A stretch of DNA of 64,000 bases from NCBI GenBank assembly GCA_036346275.1, contig CM070730.1:39540918-39604917 (forward strand), in the 5' to 3' direction. This DNA comes from Otatea glauca (Eukaryota; Streptophyta; Magnoliopsida; Poales; Poaceae). A program made the translations under genes and the position numbers. This document shows positions 27,501 through 37,252 of this stretch, piece by piece (within the stretch, counting starts at the first letter, position 1; every line of letters starts with the position of its first letter). Below the pieces are notes generated by a model. It was not told where the DNA came from, ran no database searches, and saw nothing but the letters and a program-made list of their open reading frames with translations.

Positions 27501-30500
27501 TGAGCTTGTAGTAACTTCCTTCATTTGGTGGTTTGCAGTGTATCACCTTTTCGCCTTGAACTTGAAGAACGAGTTGTCCTGAGCATGATTGACTTTTTAA
27601 GATCTGTTTCCTCTAGAGTTCATCTTGGGCAGTTGGAGAAGAGTTTTGAGTTAAGAATTTTAGATGGTGCTACGGATATTTTTGGTGAATATGAGAAAAT
27701 TTCAAAGCACTTATCTGACAAGCCCGAAAGCTCCTACACGGTGGAGGCACAGCAAGGCAGTGGATTGCTGCCTTCTGTTATCCCAATTGGTGCTCCATGG
27801 CAACAAATACACCTATTAGCCAGGAAGCAGAAAAAAGTATATGTTGAATTGTTTGAGTTGACTCCTATCAAGTTGACTTTCAGGTTATCTCTTTTCTATG
27901 TTTATGTTTTCTTGACACCACTGCAGAAAAACCATTATCAGTTTTCCATGATCGGTATGCCTTTTGTTTTAGTTTTACAAGCACTCCATGGCTCAATAGG
28001 AATGAAGGTGGTTCAGATCCCAGCACAAGCTTCAACAACAGTACTGCAATTCAGGTGGAAAAGTATTACCTTCCCCTTGCAGATGAATTTTTTTAAAAAA
28101 AGAAACTTCTGGTTTCTATAATATTATTCGATCGTGCCCCTTAAAGGATAGTTGCCCCATTCTGTATTGCAATTTCCTTTAATAGATTTTCCCTAAAAAA
28201 CTAATTTAAAAGAAGGGTACACTGGTCATGCTTTCACTATCTACACAAGTTCATTCTGCAGTCTACACTACGATAGTAACTGCATTCCTAAACCAATATC
28301 AGCATCTGAGGCATGATAGGCACTATGTGTGAAGAAAAATGCAAAAGCTGGGCCCATTCAATGAATTCTTATTTTCTCTAGGAGAGTGTCATGCTTACAG
28401 TCGAAGTTCACAAGATAGTATGTCATCAGTGGCTCTGTCAAGTTACAAAGTTATATGCACAATGTGGAAATCTCAAACTTGCAAGTGCCCAAACCCTGAA
28501 GCTCTAGTCTGGTAATGTTTGTGTAAGAATAGCTCCCAGTAGCACATGGACTGCCCTCTCTACTCAACTCTGGCTAGGGCTCTAACTTGGTCGGGCTGAT
28601 AGTTTCTAGTGTTATGATGTGCAGTTATAAAAAGTTTATATGAAATAGGCAGCAAGTTCTTGGTGCGTTTTTTTTAAAAAAATTTCCCTTCTACATGCTT
28701 TTAGGAGTATGTTAATCTGTTCATAGCACTTGTCTGGTACCTATGCTCCGCAAACTTATTTCGGAGTGCATTGCGTCTTTTGCCTTCTGAGTTTTAGCCT
28801 TTTGGTTGCAGAGAGGTCTTATGGCCCTCATTGATGTTGAAGGAGTACCAGTCCACCTTGGAGAAATAATGGTGGAAAATCTTATGGCCAGTTGGCAATC
28901 CATTCAGGACATTCTTTTGAGGCATTATAGTAGGCAACTGCTTCAGGAGCTTTATAAGGTAAATGACTACCATGCGGGCTAGCGTTATATCTACTCAATG
29001 ATTTCTTTTGAATCTTGACAGTAATGTCCAAAATAACCTTACTAAAATACGAATGCTTGTTGAACAACCCTCGAATCTTTAATCTGAAATATCTTTATCT
29101 AGAAGCATACCACTTGGATCCAAGATAGCCATCAATTGTATTGAACAACATATGACAATGTAGATGTTTCAATTGCATCAAGGCAGTTTACTCTGTTAAC
29201 CAAAAACAATTTGGATGCTTGTTCTTCCTCCCTCCTCTCAGACCTTCTGCTGAGTGGCTGCAACGTGTGCATGTTTGGCTGTTTGCTGTGCATCACTTGA
29301 TACTTTTGCTTGCTGGAAACTTCTGTGATGAATGTGCCAACATTTACCTCCTTTTTTTTTCCTGTTAAGATGCGGGAAGTGGATTCTTTAAGGACTACTT
29401 TGGTTTCTGAAAAAACAGGAGCCAGGGAGTCTTCAGAAAAATACGTCAAGTGCAACATTAATCTTAGAGCTTGAAAACAGTCTCTATTTCCAATATCTAA
29501 CAGTAGTATATAGTTAACTACATGAATTTTGGAGAGCAGATTTTATTGTGATAAGACTATTTAAGTACAGGTTTTTGGCTCTGCTGGTGTTATTGGAAAT
29601 CCAATGGGTTTTGCCAGGAATGTTGGATTTGGCTTGAAGGACTTCATATCTGCCTCAAGGAAAGGGAAATTGCAGGTTTGTAAATGCAAGTCTTAACAGG
29701 AGTCTGCAATTCTCTAATCCTGTCTCTCTCAAAGATCTATGTTTTGCTGTTTGACAGAGTCCAATTGAGCTATTAAATGGTATTGCACAAGGTTCAAAAA
29801 CTCTTATTGGAAGTACAGTTTATGCAGTCAGTAGTGCCACTTCTCACTTTAGTAAAACTGCTTATAAGGTATTATACTGAGCAGCACCAGTTTGATCATT
29901 GAAAATTTACGTTCTCAAGAAGTCACAGCTCAGTAACAATTTCATTATGCAGGGTCTTGTTGCGCTTACATATGATGAGCAAGCAACTTCTAAAATGGAT
30001 GAACGAGAAAGGCAGCTAGGTTTGCAAGGGGAAGGGGTACTGAATGGGTTTCTAGAGGTGAAAGCTGTCTCTCTTGATTATGAATTGTCATTTTACCTTT
30101 ATAGCCAATGCCTGTTCACACTTGACACCTAAATCATGGATGACTCCTGGCATTGGACCATGAGGGCTTGTTCTTGCTGCATAATTTTGATACTTGCACA
30201 CAGTTCTTTTCAGTAACCGCATCCTCCTTTGGCATACACTTGGGAAGAAAATCACCCATGTGTCACAGCTCATTGCTATTATATTCCCTTTTAGTTTTCA
30301 CTCTGCGCCATAGAATCTTTGTTGGACCTTCCTCTAAAGCAGCCTATACCTTCTGCATTCCAATAATGTTCTGCAGGGTCTGACTGGGCTCCTCCAATCA
30401 CCAATCAGGGGTGCTGAGAAACATGGTCTTCCCGGGGTTATCTCAGGTATTTCCATTCCAACAGGCCTTTGTATTCTGTTATTGCTGTTCCAATCTTTGA

Positions 30501-31186
30501 TCAACTGCGTATCTGTTTTGACAGGTATAGCAATGGGAACAGCTGGGCTTGTGGCCAGGCCTATGGCCAGCATTCTTGAAGCCACGGGCAGAACTGCACA
30601 GAGCATAAGAAACCGAAGCAATCCTAATGAATCCAACCGCTTGCGTGTCCGTTTCCCGAGGCCTGTAGCCAGAGATCTTCCTTTGTTCCCATACTCCTGG
30701 GAAGAAGCAATTGGAGTATCTTTGCTTCTCCAAGCTGATAGTGGTAGACTAAAGGATGAGACATTTGTCATGTGCAAGACACTCAGAGAGCCTGGGAAGT
30801 TTCTTGTGCTTAGCGAGAAACTTCTTCTGCTAGTATCAAGCCCATACTTAGTGGATTTAGGGTCACCCCAGTTTGTTGGTGTTCCTTCTGACCCACAGTG
30901 GGTGATTGAAACAGACTTGAACCTCAAATGCATTGTTCATCTGGACAGAGCTCAGGAGGTAGTGAATATTGTTGGGAGCAACGGAGAAACTTCACCAAGG
31001 GACAAGAGAGGCAGCGCGAGGGGCAGGGCCACGAGCTCAGCCTTCATCCCCCTATTTCATTTCAGCGTCGAGCTACCAAACATTGAAGACGCAGAGGGCA
31101 CGTTGCAGGTCTTAATGGCACTTATCGAGAAGGGGAAGTCACGGAGATGGGATAAGAACATCCTTCACCGAAGCAACATTATCTGA
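3594..31186 (+). CDS. VPS13: VPS13-family intermembrane lipid-transfer protein (SHRUBBY-like)
   Basis: The gene encodes a giant rod-shaped VPS13 protein. Family members carry phospholipids between organelle membranes at contact sites. The Arabidopsis relative SHRUBBY (AT5G24740) binds SHORT-ROOT and affects root growth. I joined 48 exons; they total 10,275 nt (3,424 aa) with continuous phase and no internal stop. Seen in order: N-terminal chorein domain (residues 1-115, from MFEGVVSQVLAGLLGRYVKG), an extended hydrophobic-groove region, the SHR-BD/VAB domain (about 1900-2700, with YPYTSCQYAWDEP), the C-terminal ATG2-like segment (about 3060-3240, with GNPMGFARNVGFGLKDF) and a PH-like tail. The length is close to what I recall for SHRUBBY and shorter than the other two large Arabidopsis VPS13 proteins. 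The start is the first ATG after the GCC run and begins the conserved domain. Assignment to the SHRUBBY clade, rather than to VPS13 generally, is inference. Confidence 0.95.
4418..4510 (+). other. GC-AG intron 3 of VPS13
   Basis: The exon ends at GAG (4415-4417) and the intron begins GCATGT and ends TATCAG. Only this boundary joins ACPREDSE to WSSDSLDKRELA in frame. GC-AG introns are a small minority in plants and sometimes mark regulated splicing. Confidence 0.8.
4850..5097. mobile_element. Stowaway-type MITE in intron 4
   Basis: The left end CTCCCTCCATCCAC and the right end (reverse complement CAACCTTCGTCCAC) form the classic Stowaway inverted repeats. TA dinucleotides flank both ends (4848-4849 and 5098-5099). 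At 248 bp it fits a non-autonomous Tc1/mariner element. It has no coding capacity and sits between exons 4 and 5. Confidence 0.8.
6579..6606. repeat. CT/AT microsatellite in intron 7
   Basis: A run of CT dinucleotides passes directly into a run of AT. It lies just after the exon 7 donor and just before the MITE at 6617. Confidence 0.8.
6617..7007. mobile_element. Inverted-repeat MITE in intron 7
   Basis: The left end TGGGACATAATGGTATC...GGCAC matches the reverse complement of the right end TGGGACACCATGGTGTC...GGCAC at about 18 of 24 positions. The interior is AT-rich and non-coding, about 390 bp in all. I could not fix a target-site duplication, so the superfamily is open. Confidence 0.6.
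8805..11719 (+). other. Introns 11, 12 and 13: no recognised insertion
   Basis: Intron 11 (8805-9639), intron 12 (9704-10802) and intron 13 (10905-11719) are AT-rich. They show only short chance reading frames on either strand. I see no TIR pair, LTR, tRNA or conserved coding text. They may hide old MITEs that cannot be recognised by eye. Confidence 0.5.
12284..12478 (+). mobile_element. 5'-truncated RTE-clade LINE in intron 15
   Basis: The sequence translates in one frame as the C-terminal end of an RTE-type LINE reverse transcriptase (VKSDLRDWNVSKDLVLDRSA, stop in place of Trp, KLAIHVPEQ). It then ends in the typical 3' tail CCCAACTTGTTTGGGATAAA followed by TTG repeats. A 19-bp target duplication flanks it: AGTTACAGAAGAACCTTTG at 12265-12283 and the same with one change at 13401-13419. 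The right copy is pushed away by a later hAT insertion. Only about 195 bp of the LINE is present, a usual 5' truncation. Confidence 0.8.
12485..13398. mobile_element. Non-autonomous hAT element in intron 15
   Basis: The element is 914 bp long. The left terminus CATAGTTGTCATGGCG and the right terminus (reverse complement CATAGTTATCAAGGCG) are imperfect inverted repeats. A perfect 8-bp target duplication GTAGTTAC lies at 12477-12484 and 13399-13406, the hAT hallmark. The inside holds short repeats of GGCATCAGGCATCA type (about 12735-12825) and tandem GCAGAGGGGGAGGCGAGGAG-type units (about 12935-13040). Both strands have long GC-rich open frames (for example 12708-13049 and 12904-13263), but these are compositional artefacts with no recognisable protein. 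Confidence 0.85.
13621..13675. repeat. C-rich, CCA and CAA simple repeat in intron 15
   Basis: A run of C is followed by CCA and then CAA triplets. It is a low-complexity tract, not coding. Confidence 0.8.
15266..15355 (+). other. GC-AG intron 19 of VPS13
   Basis: The exon ends CTAAA at 15265 and the intron begins GCAAGT and ends TTCTAG. The join restores the codon for Lys in LLSKLKYMSANRKK. A second GC donor in the same gene is unusual. Confidence 0.8.
15459..16537 (+). other. Intron 20, possible decayed MITE end
   Basis: This 1,079-bp intron is AT-rich. The word AACAGAGGGAGTA near 15885 resembles a Stowaway terminus, but no matching left end was found. A C-rich tract with CCACC repeats lies at about 16434-16484 near the acceptor side. 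No gene is seen. Confidence 0.35.
17457..20260 (+). other. VPS13: VPS13 giant exons 24 and 25
   Basis: Exon 24 is 17457-19003 (1,547 nt) and exon 25 is 19098-20260 (1,163 nt), separated by only 94 bp of intron. Together they supply about a quarter of the protein, the poorly conserved middle of the lipid-transfer rod. A run of nine serines lies in exon 25 at about 20170-20196, coded by mixed TCN codons. The run is probably an interdomain linker; its role is unknown. Confidence 0.93.
20875..26783 (+). other. VPS13: VPS13 exons 26-38: SHR-BD/VAB domain
   Basis: Exons: 20875-21003, 21079-21231, 21558-22151, 22219-22290, 22831-23295, 23370-23556, 23637-23877, 23985-24359, 25067-25183, 25512-25785, 25865-25978, 26090-26173, 26733-26783. 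They encode the SHR-BD (formerly DUF1162) or Vps13-adaptor-binding domain, which recruits the protein to membranes through adaptors. Hallmarks: YILSNDTLLPFRFKVYRG at the start, repeated LYNCTDL/VICNACSNDL-type Asn blocks, and YPYTSCQYAWDEP in exon 36. Exon 38 is only 51 nt. Confidence 0.92.
26868..31186 (+). other. VPS13: VPS13 exons 39-48: C-terminal ATG2-like and PH-like region
   Basis: Exons: 26868-27044, 27145-27461, 27539-27883, 27973-28054, 28812-28958, 29571-29675, 29758-29868, 29953-30057, 30377-30446, 30525-31186. They encode the APT1/ATG2_C-type helices that in other VPS13 proteins contact lipid droplets or mitochondria (ENLMASWQSIQDIL, AVSSATSHFSKTAYKG, ARPMASILEATGRTAQSI). A PH-like tail ends in IEKGKSRRWDKNILHRSNII. 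The stop codon is TGA at 31184-31186. Confidence 0.93.
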
Positions 31187-31560
31187 AGTTTATGGGTCTT
31201 GATCCTCGCTACCATTCTTGCCAGTGGGTGCCGTCAGTTCGTACCTCAAAACATCAGCAGCCACGATCGCTTCACAGCGTCAGGTGAACGTCGTTGAGCC
31301 TTGGGGCAACTGAAATTGTGGCAGCTGAATCGTTCCATAGAAGTTTTTTGGCGGAGGCGCGTTAAGCACAATGGATCGTCATTTGTTAGCGTGCAGGTTA
31401 TATAATCAGTAAATCTGGTTAGATACATACAGGATGGATTGGAGTGGCTAGTGTAATTTTGTGATAAAGCATTGAGGATAGGGTTCGGTTTCTCGTAGGG
31501 CAGATGTACACATGTAGGTTTAATGAGTTTTGTAGATAGCTCTTGTAAATGAAGAATGTT
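31187..31560 (+). terminator. 3' UTR and likely polyadenylation zone of VPS13
   Basis: After the TGA the sequence becomes T-rich, with TGTA words (for example ATGTACACATGTAGG near 31503) that act as far-upstream poly(A) elements in plants. An AATGAA word lies at 31548-31553. The exact cleavage site cannot be set from sequence alone. Confidence 0.4.
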
Positions 31561-32428
31561 GACAATGCCATAAGAGACGTAGCTAAGGATGGCACTTATG
31601 GTTCGGGGTGAAAACGAATGAGATACGATAGCCAGATATTGCTAATTTCGTAACTTAACCCGTATTTTCCCTTGTATTGGGAGTTGGGTACAGGCAAGTT
31701 GGATATGGGCACGAATTCAGAGTATTGATGATACCGACACGGTACAGATAGATGAACATATAGAAAGGAATATATATGGAACCATGGTAGCGTTGCTTCA
31801 ACTATTTAACATGATTGTGTACATTAGCATAACTGACATACTATTACACTTGAAGCCCTCAACATTAATTTGCTACTTTGCATGATAACCTTGGCTAGTT
31901 GCTCAACCATCTCCCGTGGCGGTACAATACAAAAGCATACGCGCGAGTTGTACCTGGAGCTCCAGAAGTGATTTGCCACCCTTTTTTTTACACAAGGGCT
32001 AGTGAGATATACAGTCTTAAGCTTTTACTATGCATGAAATTTAGACGGATATTTTTCGTCTGGTCCAGAGCCGGATCTAACCAGCTGGAGAGTTGAGCCT
32101 GGAGCACCAAAAGTGATTTGCCACAAATTTTTTCACACAAGGACTAGTGAGATATGCAAGCAGTCATAAGCTTTAACTATGTGTGTAATTTGAACGGGTA
32201 TTTCTGGTTTGATCCAGAGCAGGATCTAATTAGAACCGGATTCACGAAGCTAGCTAACCATGTGATCAGATCCGGATCAAATCCGAATAGTTTAATCTGA
32301 AATCCAGGAATAGTCTGGGCTTTGTATCCAAGCAGGGCGAATTTAATTCTTTTACTTGCGGGCTGAAGGTGGTCATCTTCTGGTAGTCTATATTAATTAA
32401 TCAGACTCCATCGTACATAATGCCTATA
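31561..32428. other. Intergenic, with one tandem duplication
   Basis: No gene is seen. The piece at 31590-31690 (TTCGGGGTGAAAACGAATG and following) faintly resembles a hAT terminus. The main structure is an imperfect tandem duplication, listed separately. Confidence 0.4.
31955..32240. repeat. Imperfect tandem duplication, about 145-bp unit
   Basis: The block with AAGTGATTTGCCAC, ACACAAGG.CTAGTGAGATAT and GATCCAGAGC.GGATCTAA-like words occurs twice in direct orientation. AAGTGATTTG starts at 31966 and again at 32111. Copies differ by substitutions and small indels. It is non-coding. Confidence 0.8.
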
Positions 32429-33677
32429 CGCAAGGTTCAAAATCTAGACAAAATTTTGGAAATTGGTCGAGATTTCGGATTTTGGCCAGGGACAAGATTC
32501 TAAATCCCGACCGAATAAAAAATTTGAAAAAAAAAATCAAATTACTATAATAATCTCAGAAATCTTGGTAATTTTGATCGGATTTCAACTTTTTTGGATT
32601 AGATTCGGGTCAATACCTCTTAAGAATGTCATCTTCCATGAAATGTTTTGGAAAAACCTAATTTTTGAGATGTTTTATAAAAATAATAGAAGTACTGTCA
32701 GAGTTTTATAAAAATGTACATGCTTGATTATGCTTTAAAAAATTTATGATACCATCTTTAGTAGTCTAGGATCATACAGAAAATTTCCAAAATAATTGAA
32801 CTATATTTGTTATGTTTGAAAAATAAAAACAGAAGGAACATAAATGAGACAATAACAGTGTCAGAATTTTATAAATTTGCTCGATTGTTAACATGATCCG
32901 AAGTTTTCAGGAGAGCTTAAGAATTGCCTCAGAACCCTTTTCTGAAAGTTTGAAAAATTTTAAACCTTTTTTGGTTGCTCAATCAAATCTATGGAAGCAA
33001 TACATGTACTCGACCAGACTTTTATCAGGATAGTAGCACTGTCAGGATTTTTGAAAATTTCTTAGGCTTTATTATCATCTAAAACTTTATTAGAACATTA
33101 TTTATTCATCAGGACAATTCACAATTTTTTTAAAAAATTCTAATGTGGTTTGAACCATTTTCCATTCGGTTGAAATTTGCCGGCAAGACTTTTATCAGGA
33201 CAATAGCATTGTCAGAATTTTTGAAAATTACTCAAGCTTGATCATCATATGAAAATTTTATGGGAACATTATTGATGTGTCAGGAACAACTAAACACATT
33301 TTCAAAATTTTCTAACATGGTTTGAACCATTTTTTATTTCGTTGAAATTTGCCGGTAAGGCTTTTATCAGGATAGTTGCATTGTCAGAATTTTTGAAAAT
33401 TCGTCAGACTTGATCATCATCTTAAAATTTTATGTGAACATTAGTGATGCGTCAGAACCATACACAAAAAGTTTAAAAGTTTACTAACATGGTTTGAACT
33501 GTTTTTCACTCAGTTGAAATTAGCTGAGATTTCAGCAATTTTGACGGAAATCTCTGTCCAAAAAATTCCAGATTTGAATTTTGCTTTTTGGATTTCATCT
33601 GAAATTTTGAAATCTTGCTAAAATTTTGGATTTTGGTCACTTCAAAGATATGGTTCAAAAATGAAATTTGAATCCTT
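32429..33677. mobile_element. Putative non-autonomous DNA element with internal tandem repeats
   Basis: Direct repeats GCCTATA flank the stretch (32422-32428 and 33678-33684). The ends are related as imperfect inverted repeats: GCAAGGTTCAAAATC on the left, and GGCAAGGATTCAAATTTC as the reverse complement on the right. The interior is AT-rich and non-coding, with a tandem array. The TIRs overlap the direct repeats slightly, so the exact edges and the superfamily (hAT is possible) are uncertain. Confidence 0.5.
32690..33530. repeat. Tandem array, about 171-bp unit, 3 clear and 2 diverged copies
   Basis: The word TTTATCAGGA starts at 33021, 33191 and 33363, giving periods of 170 and 172 bp. Each unit goes on with TGTCAG.ATTTTTGAAAATT, TTGATCATCAT, AACATTA and GGTTTGAACC. 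More diverged copies are visible near 32853 and 32694. Unit length is in the range of plant satellites, but the array is confined to this small putative element. Confidence 0.75.
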
Positions 33678-33830
33678 GCCTATAAGGACCAAAAGTGGTC
33701 TAAACGTGAGGTCTTTTTTTATTATCTATGTATGATTTTAACTTATGTCGTCCAAGTCACTGTACTTTCAAAATGTACACTAGATAATTGATATGACATA
33801 AATCGATCATTAATTTGTCTTGTTGAGATA

Positions 33831-34100
33831 TAACCGGATTCTTGATTGTTGAGATATATCTAGACTCTTGGTTTTAATAGGTGAATTCCAAAACTACCCC
33901 TTAGGGTTATAGGTATAAATATAGCACCCTATTGTACAAGAGATATAATCTACAATCAATAAAGAGAAAAGATCTAAAATCCTCTATATGTTGTATTCAT
34001 CTATCCTGTGATTATTCTTCGGGTATTATCAATATTTTTTATTAGCATTAGGATTAATCTACGGTGATCAATTTATTATTAAATACGTTATCACCACGAG
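33831..34100 (+). repeat. Copia LTR-like segment
   Basis: It starts TGTTGAGATATA and contains a TATAAATA box (about 33913) and AATAAAG (about 33958). It runs to ACGTTATCACCACGAG at about 34088, which resembles the LTR-to-leader junction of some plant copia elements. The right boundary is not certain. No second LTR was found on the other side of the pol fragment. Confidence 0.45.
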
Positions 34101-35690
34101 TCTCTCTGAGGCCTAACGGTACATCACCGGATTCCTTCTTTTCAATCTCCATGCTATTAGATTAATCATGTAGATTAATTTTTGCTCCCTAGACTATATA
34201 CGGTTTTCTTTCTAATTGGATCTCTAGATTGATTTACTGTACATGGATTACTGTTCATGGCTTAGTCCATGCGCGCTAGCTGTTGCGTGCGCACACTGAC
34301 AGAATTGCGCGCTAGCCTATCGCTTCGTGTCACGCACGCTTGTTGACGCATGCTTGAAAATGTCGTCGCAGCACTCTCCTGAAGAGCGCTAGCCATCGCT
34401 AGCGCGCACCCGACGCGCACCGCTCTTGAAGTATCGTCCAAAACCATAGCCCGATGCGTCTCGTGATTACCGGGCTAGGGTTTAAAAAAAGAAAGAGTTG
34501 AAATCCTCTAATAAAAAAAGAAAACCGTGCGAGGTAGCGCCCGTAACGACTGGGCAAAGGTTAGAAAAAGAAAGAGTTGAAATCTTCTAATAATAATAAA
34601 AAAAAACCTAGCCCCGTCGGTCTCTTTGAGCCATAGGGCCTGTGGGGAGGGCTAGCAAAAAAGCTCGTTAGGGCTCAAATCAAAAAAATTTCGATCACTG
34701 TTGTTAATTGGTTCAATATTGAAATGAGTCCATTTCGCATGAAAAAAATTATTGAGGCTCAGCTCAACAGTAGCTCGTTAGCTCGAATTTGAAATAACCA
34801 CTTAAATGGTAAATAAAATGATTTTACATCGAACTATGTCAATTTCGAAAGAAGCTCGATAATAGCTCGTTAAACTCGATAGGCAGCCCCTACTGTGGCC
34901 ACTACAACTAGTTAAAATTTCAGTCCAAGAAAAAAAAGAATTAAAAGGGGGATTCAGCGCAATACGGCCTAGCTGAACCTAAATTAAGAATCTCCTTTCC
35001 AAGTGATAGGATCAAGTCCATCCGAATGGACAATGCTGACAAGCTTACCTCAAAAGCATTTAATGATTATTGTATGGCTCTGGGCATTAATGTAGAGCAT
35101 TCAGTACCTCATACCCACACATAAAATGAACTTGCAGAGTTATTAATTAAAAGAATAAAATTTATTGCTTGGCCACTCTAGTGGAATTGTAGGCTACTCA
35201 CTAGTTGTTGAGGCCACGAAGTCCTATACGCTACTGTATTAATTCAACTCAAACCAACTAAATACCATGACATTTCCACTATGTACATAGTGCAGGGGAA
35301 AAAACCAAGTGTTTCTCATATGTGAAAATTTGGTTGTGTTGTATGCGTGCAAACTCACCACCACAGAGTATATTCATGGACCCTCACCAGAAGTTCAGGA
35401 TCTATGTATGTTACGAAACTCCGTCAATTATTAAAGATCAAGAGCATCAGATAGGGATTTGTATACGGCTCGGTATGCTGATTATATCTTTGATGAGGAC
35501 AATTTTCTGATATTAAAGGAGAAAAGTACCACTAAAGAATACCGAAAAATAGATTGAAATGTCACGGTCATTTAGTCCTTAGATCCACATGCTAAAGAAT
35601 ATGAACTTAAAGTTCGAAAGATAATAAATCTGCAACAAATAGCTAATAATCTCATAGTTGCCACGTTGGAAAACTTCGGGGCTGAGTGCG
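34100..35690 (+). pseudogene. Ty1-copia remnant: leader and partial integrase
   Basis: Between 34100 and 34640 the sequence may be a decayed leader or gag region; it includes a direct repeat of a GAAAGAGTTGAAATC word (near 34487 and 34570). From about 34990 a copia integrase core is readable (KSIRMDNADKLTSKAFNDY, VEHSVPHTHT). It continues to about 35660 (ELKVRKIINLQQIANNL) with many stops and frameshifts. Protease, reverse transcriptase and RNase H are absent, so the element lost most of its inside by deletion. Confidence 0.7.
34646..34890. mobile_element. Possible small hAT-like MITE within the copia remnant
   Basis: Ends GGAGGGCTAGC and (reverse complement) GGGGCTGCCTATCGAG both lead into GCTCG-rich text. 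The flanks GCCTGTGG and TACTGTGG match at 6 of 8 bases, as an old hAT target duplication would. The TIRs are weak, so this is tentative. Confidence 0.4.
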
Positions 35691-36448
35691 AACATTTTTA
35701 GAAAGCCCCATGTGTATTATTTTTTCCCGTTTAGCTCCTTAACCGAATCCATCTGTTTTTTTCCAAACTAGATCGCATCTTATGCGCACGCATCAGGTAG
35801 TTCTGTTTTTTCCCTTAGACATGGGAGGAGTAGGGGAGGCGATGCGGGAGGAGACATGGTGATCCACGGCGCCGCACCTTAGACTCCTAGACAATCCACC
35901 TCCTGATTACGGTGAGTTGCTCGTGGAATCATCTCCTTGAACCTTCAATTTGCGGTTTGGATTGGAACCGGTCAGGGCATCACAGCCACGATCCAAAGCT
36001 TCGGCTTATATAGTCTTGTTACACACTTTCTTTTTTATTTTTACAAAATTAGCTCCCGCCGCTACTACGGTAGGTAGCCAGCTCTATGACAACGGCGTGC
36101 ATCAATGGCAGGAGATGCCACGGTCCCGTAGCACGACATGCTCATGCTACAGTTCCGGTACACGGTAGGATTGTTGAATAGTAGCAATGCAGCAGGACCT
36201 ATTACGCTCTTATGCCGTGGTAGGTTTGAGGGCCCATAGCTATCGCACTGGTTAGAGTATGTACCATGGTTGAGGAGGCTTCCACACCACCGGCGAGGTG
36301 CCGTGTAGGGGAACATGGCTGACACGTGTCATTTTAAGTTGTTTCTACGAACAGAGAGAAACTAATTTTACAATTATATTCTGAAGAGGACAAAAAATAC
36401 AAGATGCAAAAAAAGAATGCAACGGTACTAGATAAGCCAAAGCTTGCA
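35691..36448. other. Intergenic, nothing recognised
   Basis: There are only short reading frames on both strands with no family signature. No LTR, TIR or RNA gene could be supported. Confidence 0.4.
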
Positions 36449-36458
36449 CAGTCCGTGA

Positions 36459-36535
36459 GAATTTTTTTAAATAATATATTTTTTATTCAAATTACAAAAA
36501 TATACCTTGATCTAAAAAAATTACAAAACTATACC
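36459..36535. repeat. Left terminal inverted repeat of the MULE
   Basis: The 77-bp AT-rich repeat starts GAATTTTTTTAAATAATA and ends in CAAAACTATACC. It pairs with 56656-56734 with scattered mismatches and small indels. Confidence 0.9.
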
Positions 36536-36760
36536 ACTATCGCCATATGGTTGGACGACAATAGCACAAAACGCAGAAAAAGCTGAGTCAGCGCTGATGT
36601 GGCTTCTCTGTGGCCCAATAAAAGTATGACAGGCCTCTGTCGCCCAACCATTTCATGACATATTCCTGTCGCCCAATCATTGGCAACATCTTGCTGTCGC
36701 CTTTTCATATCGCAACATATTCTCCTGTCGCCCAATGGTTAGGCTACAGAGCACCCAAAC
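36536..36760. repeat. Left subterminal CTGTCGCCCAA repeats of the MULE
   Basis: Words close to CTGTCGCCCAA recur at about 36637, 36667, 36694 (shortened) and 36727, after a CGCCATATGGTTGG word at 36541. The right subterminal region carries the same words. Such clusters may be transposase-binding sites; that role is inferred. Confidence 0.65.
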
Positions 36761-37252
36761 CAAATAAATTATAAAAATCATGAATTTTTTTGGAGGAAAT
36801 TAAATTTATGAGGAACATTTTTGCACTGATTTCATTCGAAAATTCGTTGTAACTTGTGAGCATTAATTATTAAAAGTCAGTGTTATTTTGATAGTTGCTA
36901 GAATTTTAGAGTTCAAACCATGGTTCAATAAATTCAAAAAAATTCATATTTGTCAGTGATAATTCATGTAGCATTTTACAAAATTATTTGTCAGTTACTT
37001 TATTTGACAAAAAATTCAAATTTCGTTGTTCCTCATTCTCTTTCGGTGTGCGACAAATTTGACGACAAATCATTGTAAAATATTGAATAAAACCCGACAT
37101 TGATATTACAAACTGCAGTAAGTACAACAACTACAATAGCATGGCATGTGAACTACACCTAAGATACATGCATGCTTTAGGGAATGCATAAAAGTGGGAT
37201 ACAATATAGGTACATGCCTCTGGTGAAGGACTAAGTCACAAAACCGTACATT

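Noticed and set aside
30334..30933. 199-codon open frame on the minus strand
   Set aside because: It is antisense to the last VPS13 exon, where the plus-strand frame is strongly conserved. No family features.
3594..31186. Splitting the VPS13 locus into several shorter genes
   Set aside because: Every intron joins in phase, the domains follow the VPS13 order, and no internal stop or second promoter is needed.
36065..36325. 86-codon open frame on the minus strand
   Set aside because: No initiation context, family features or splice structure. It lies in intergenic sequence.
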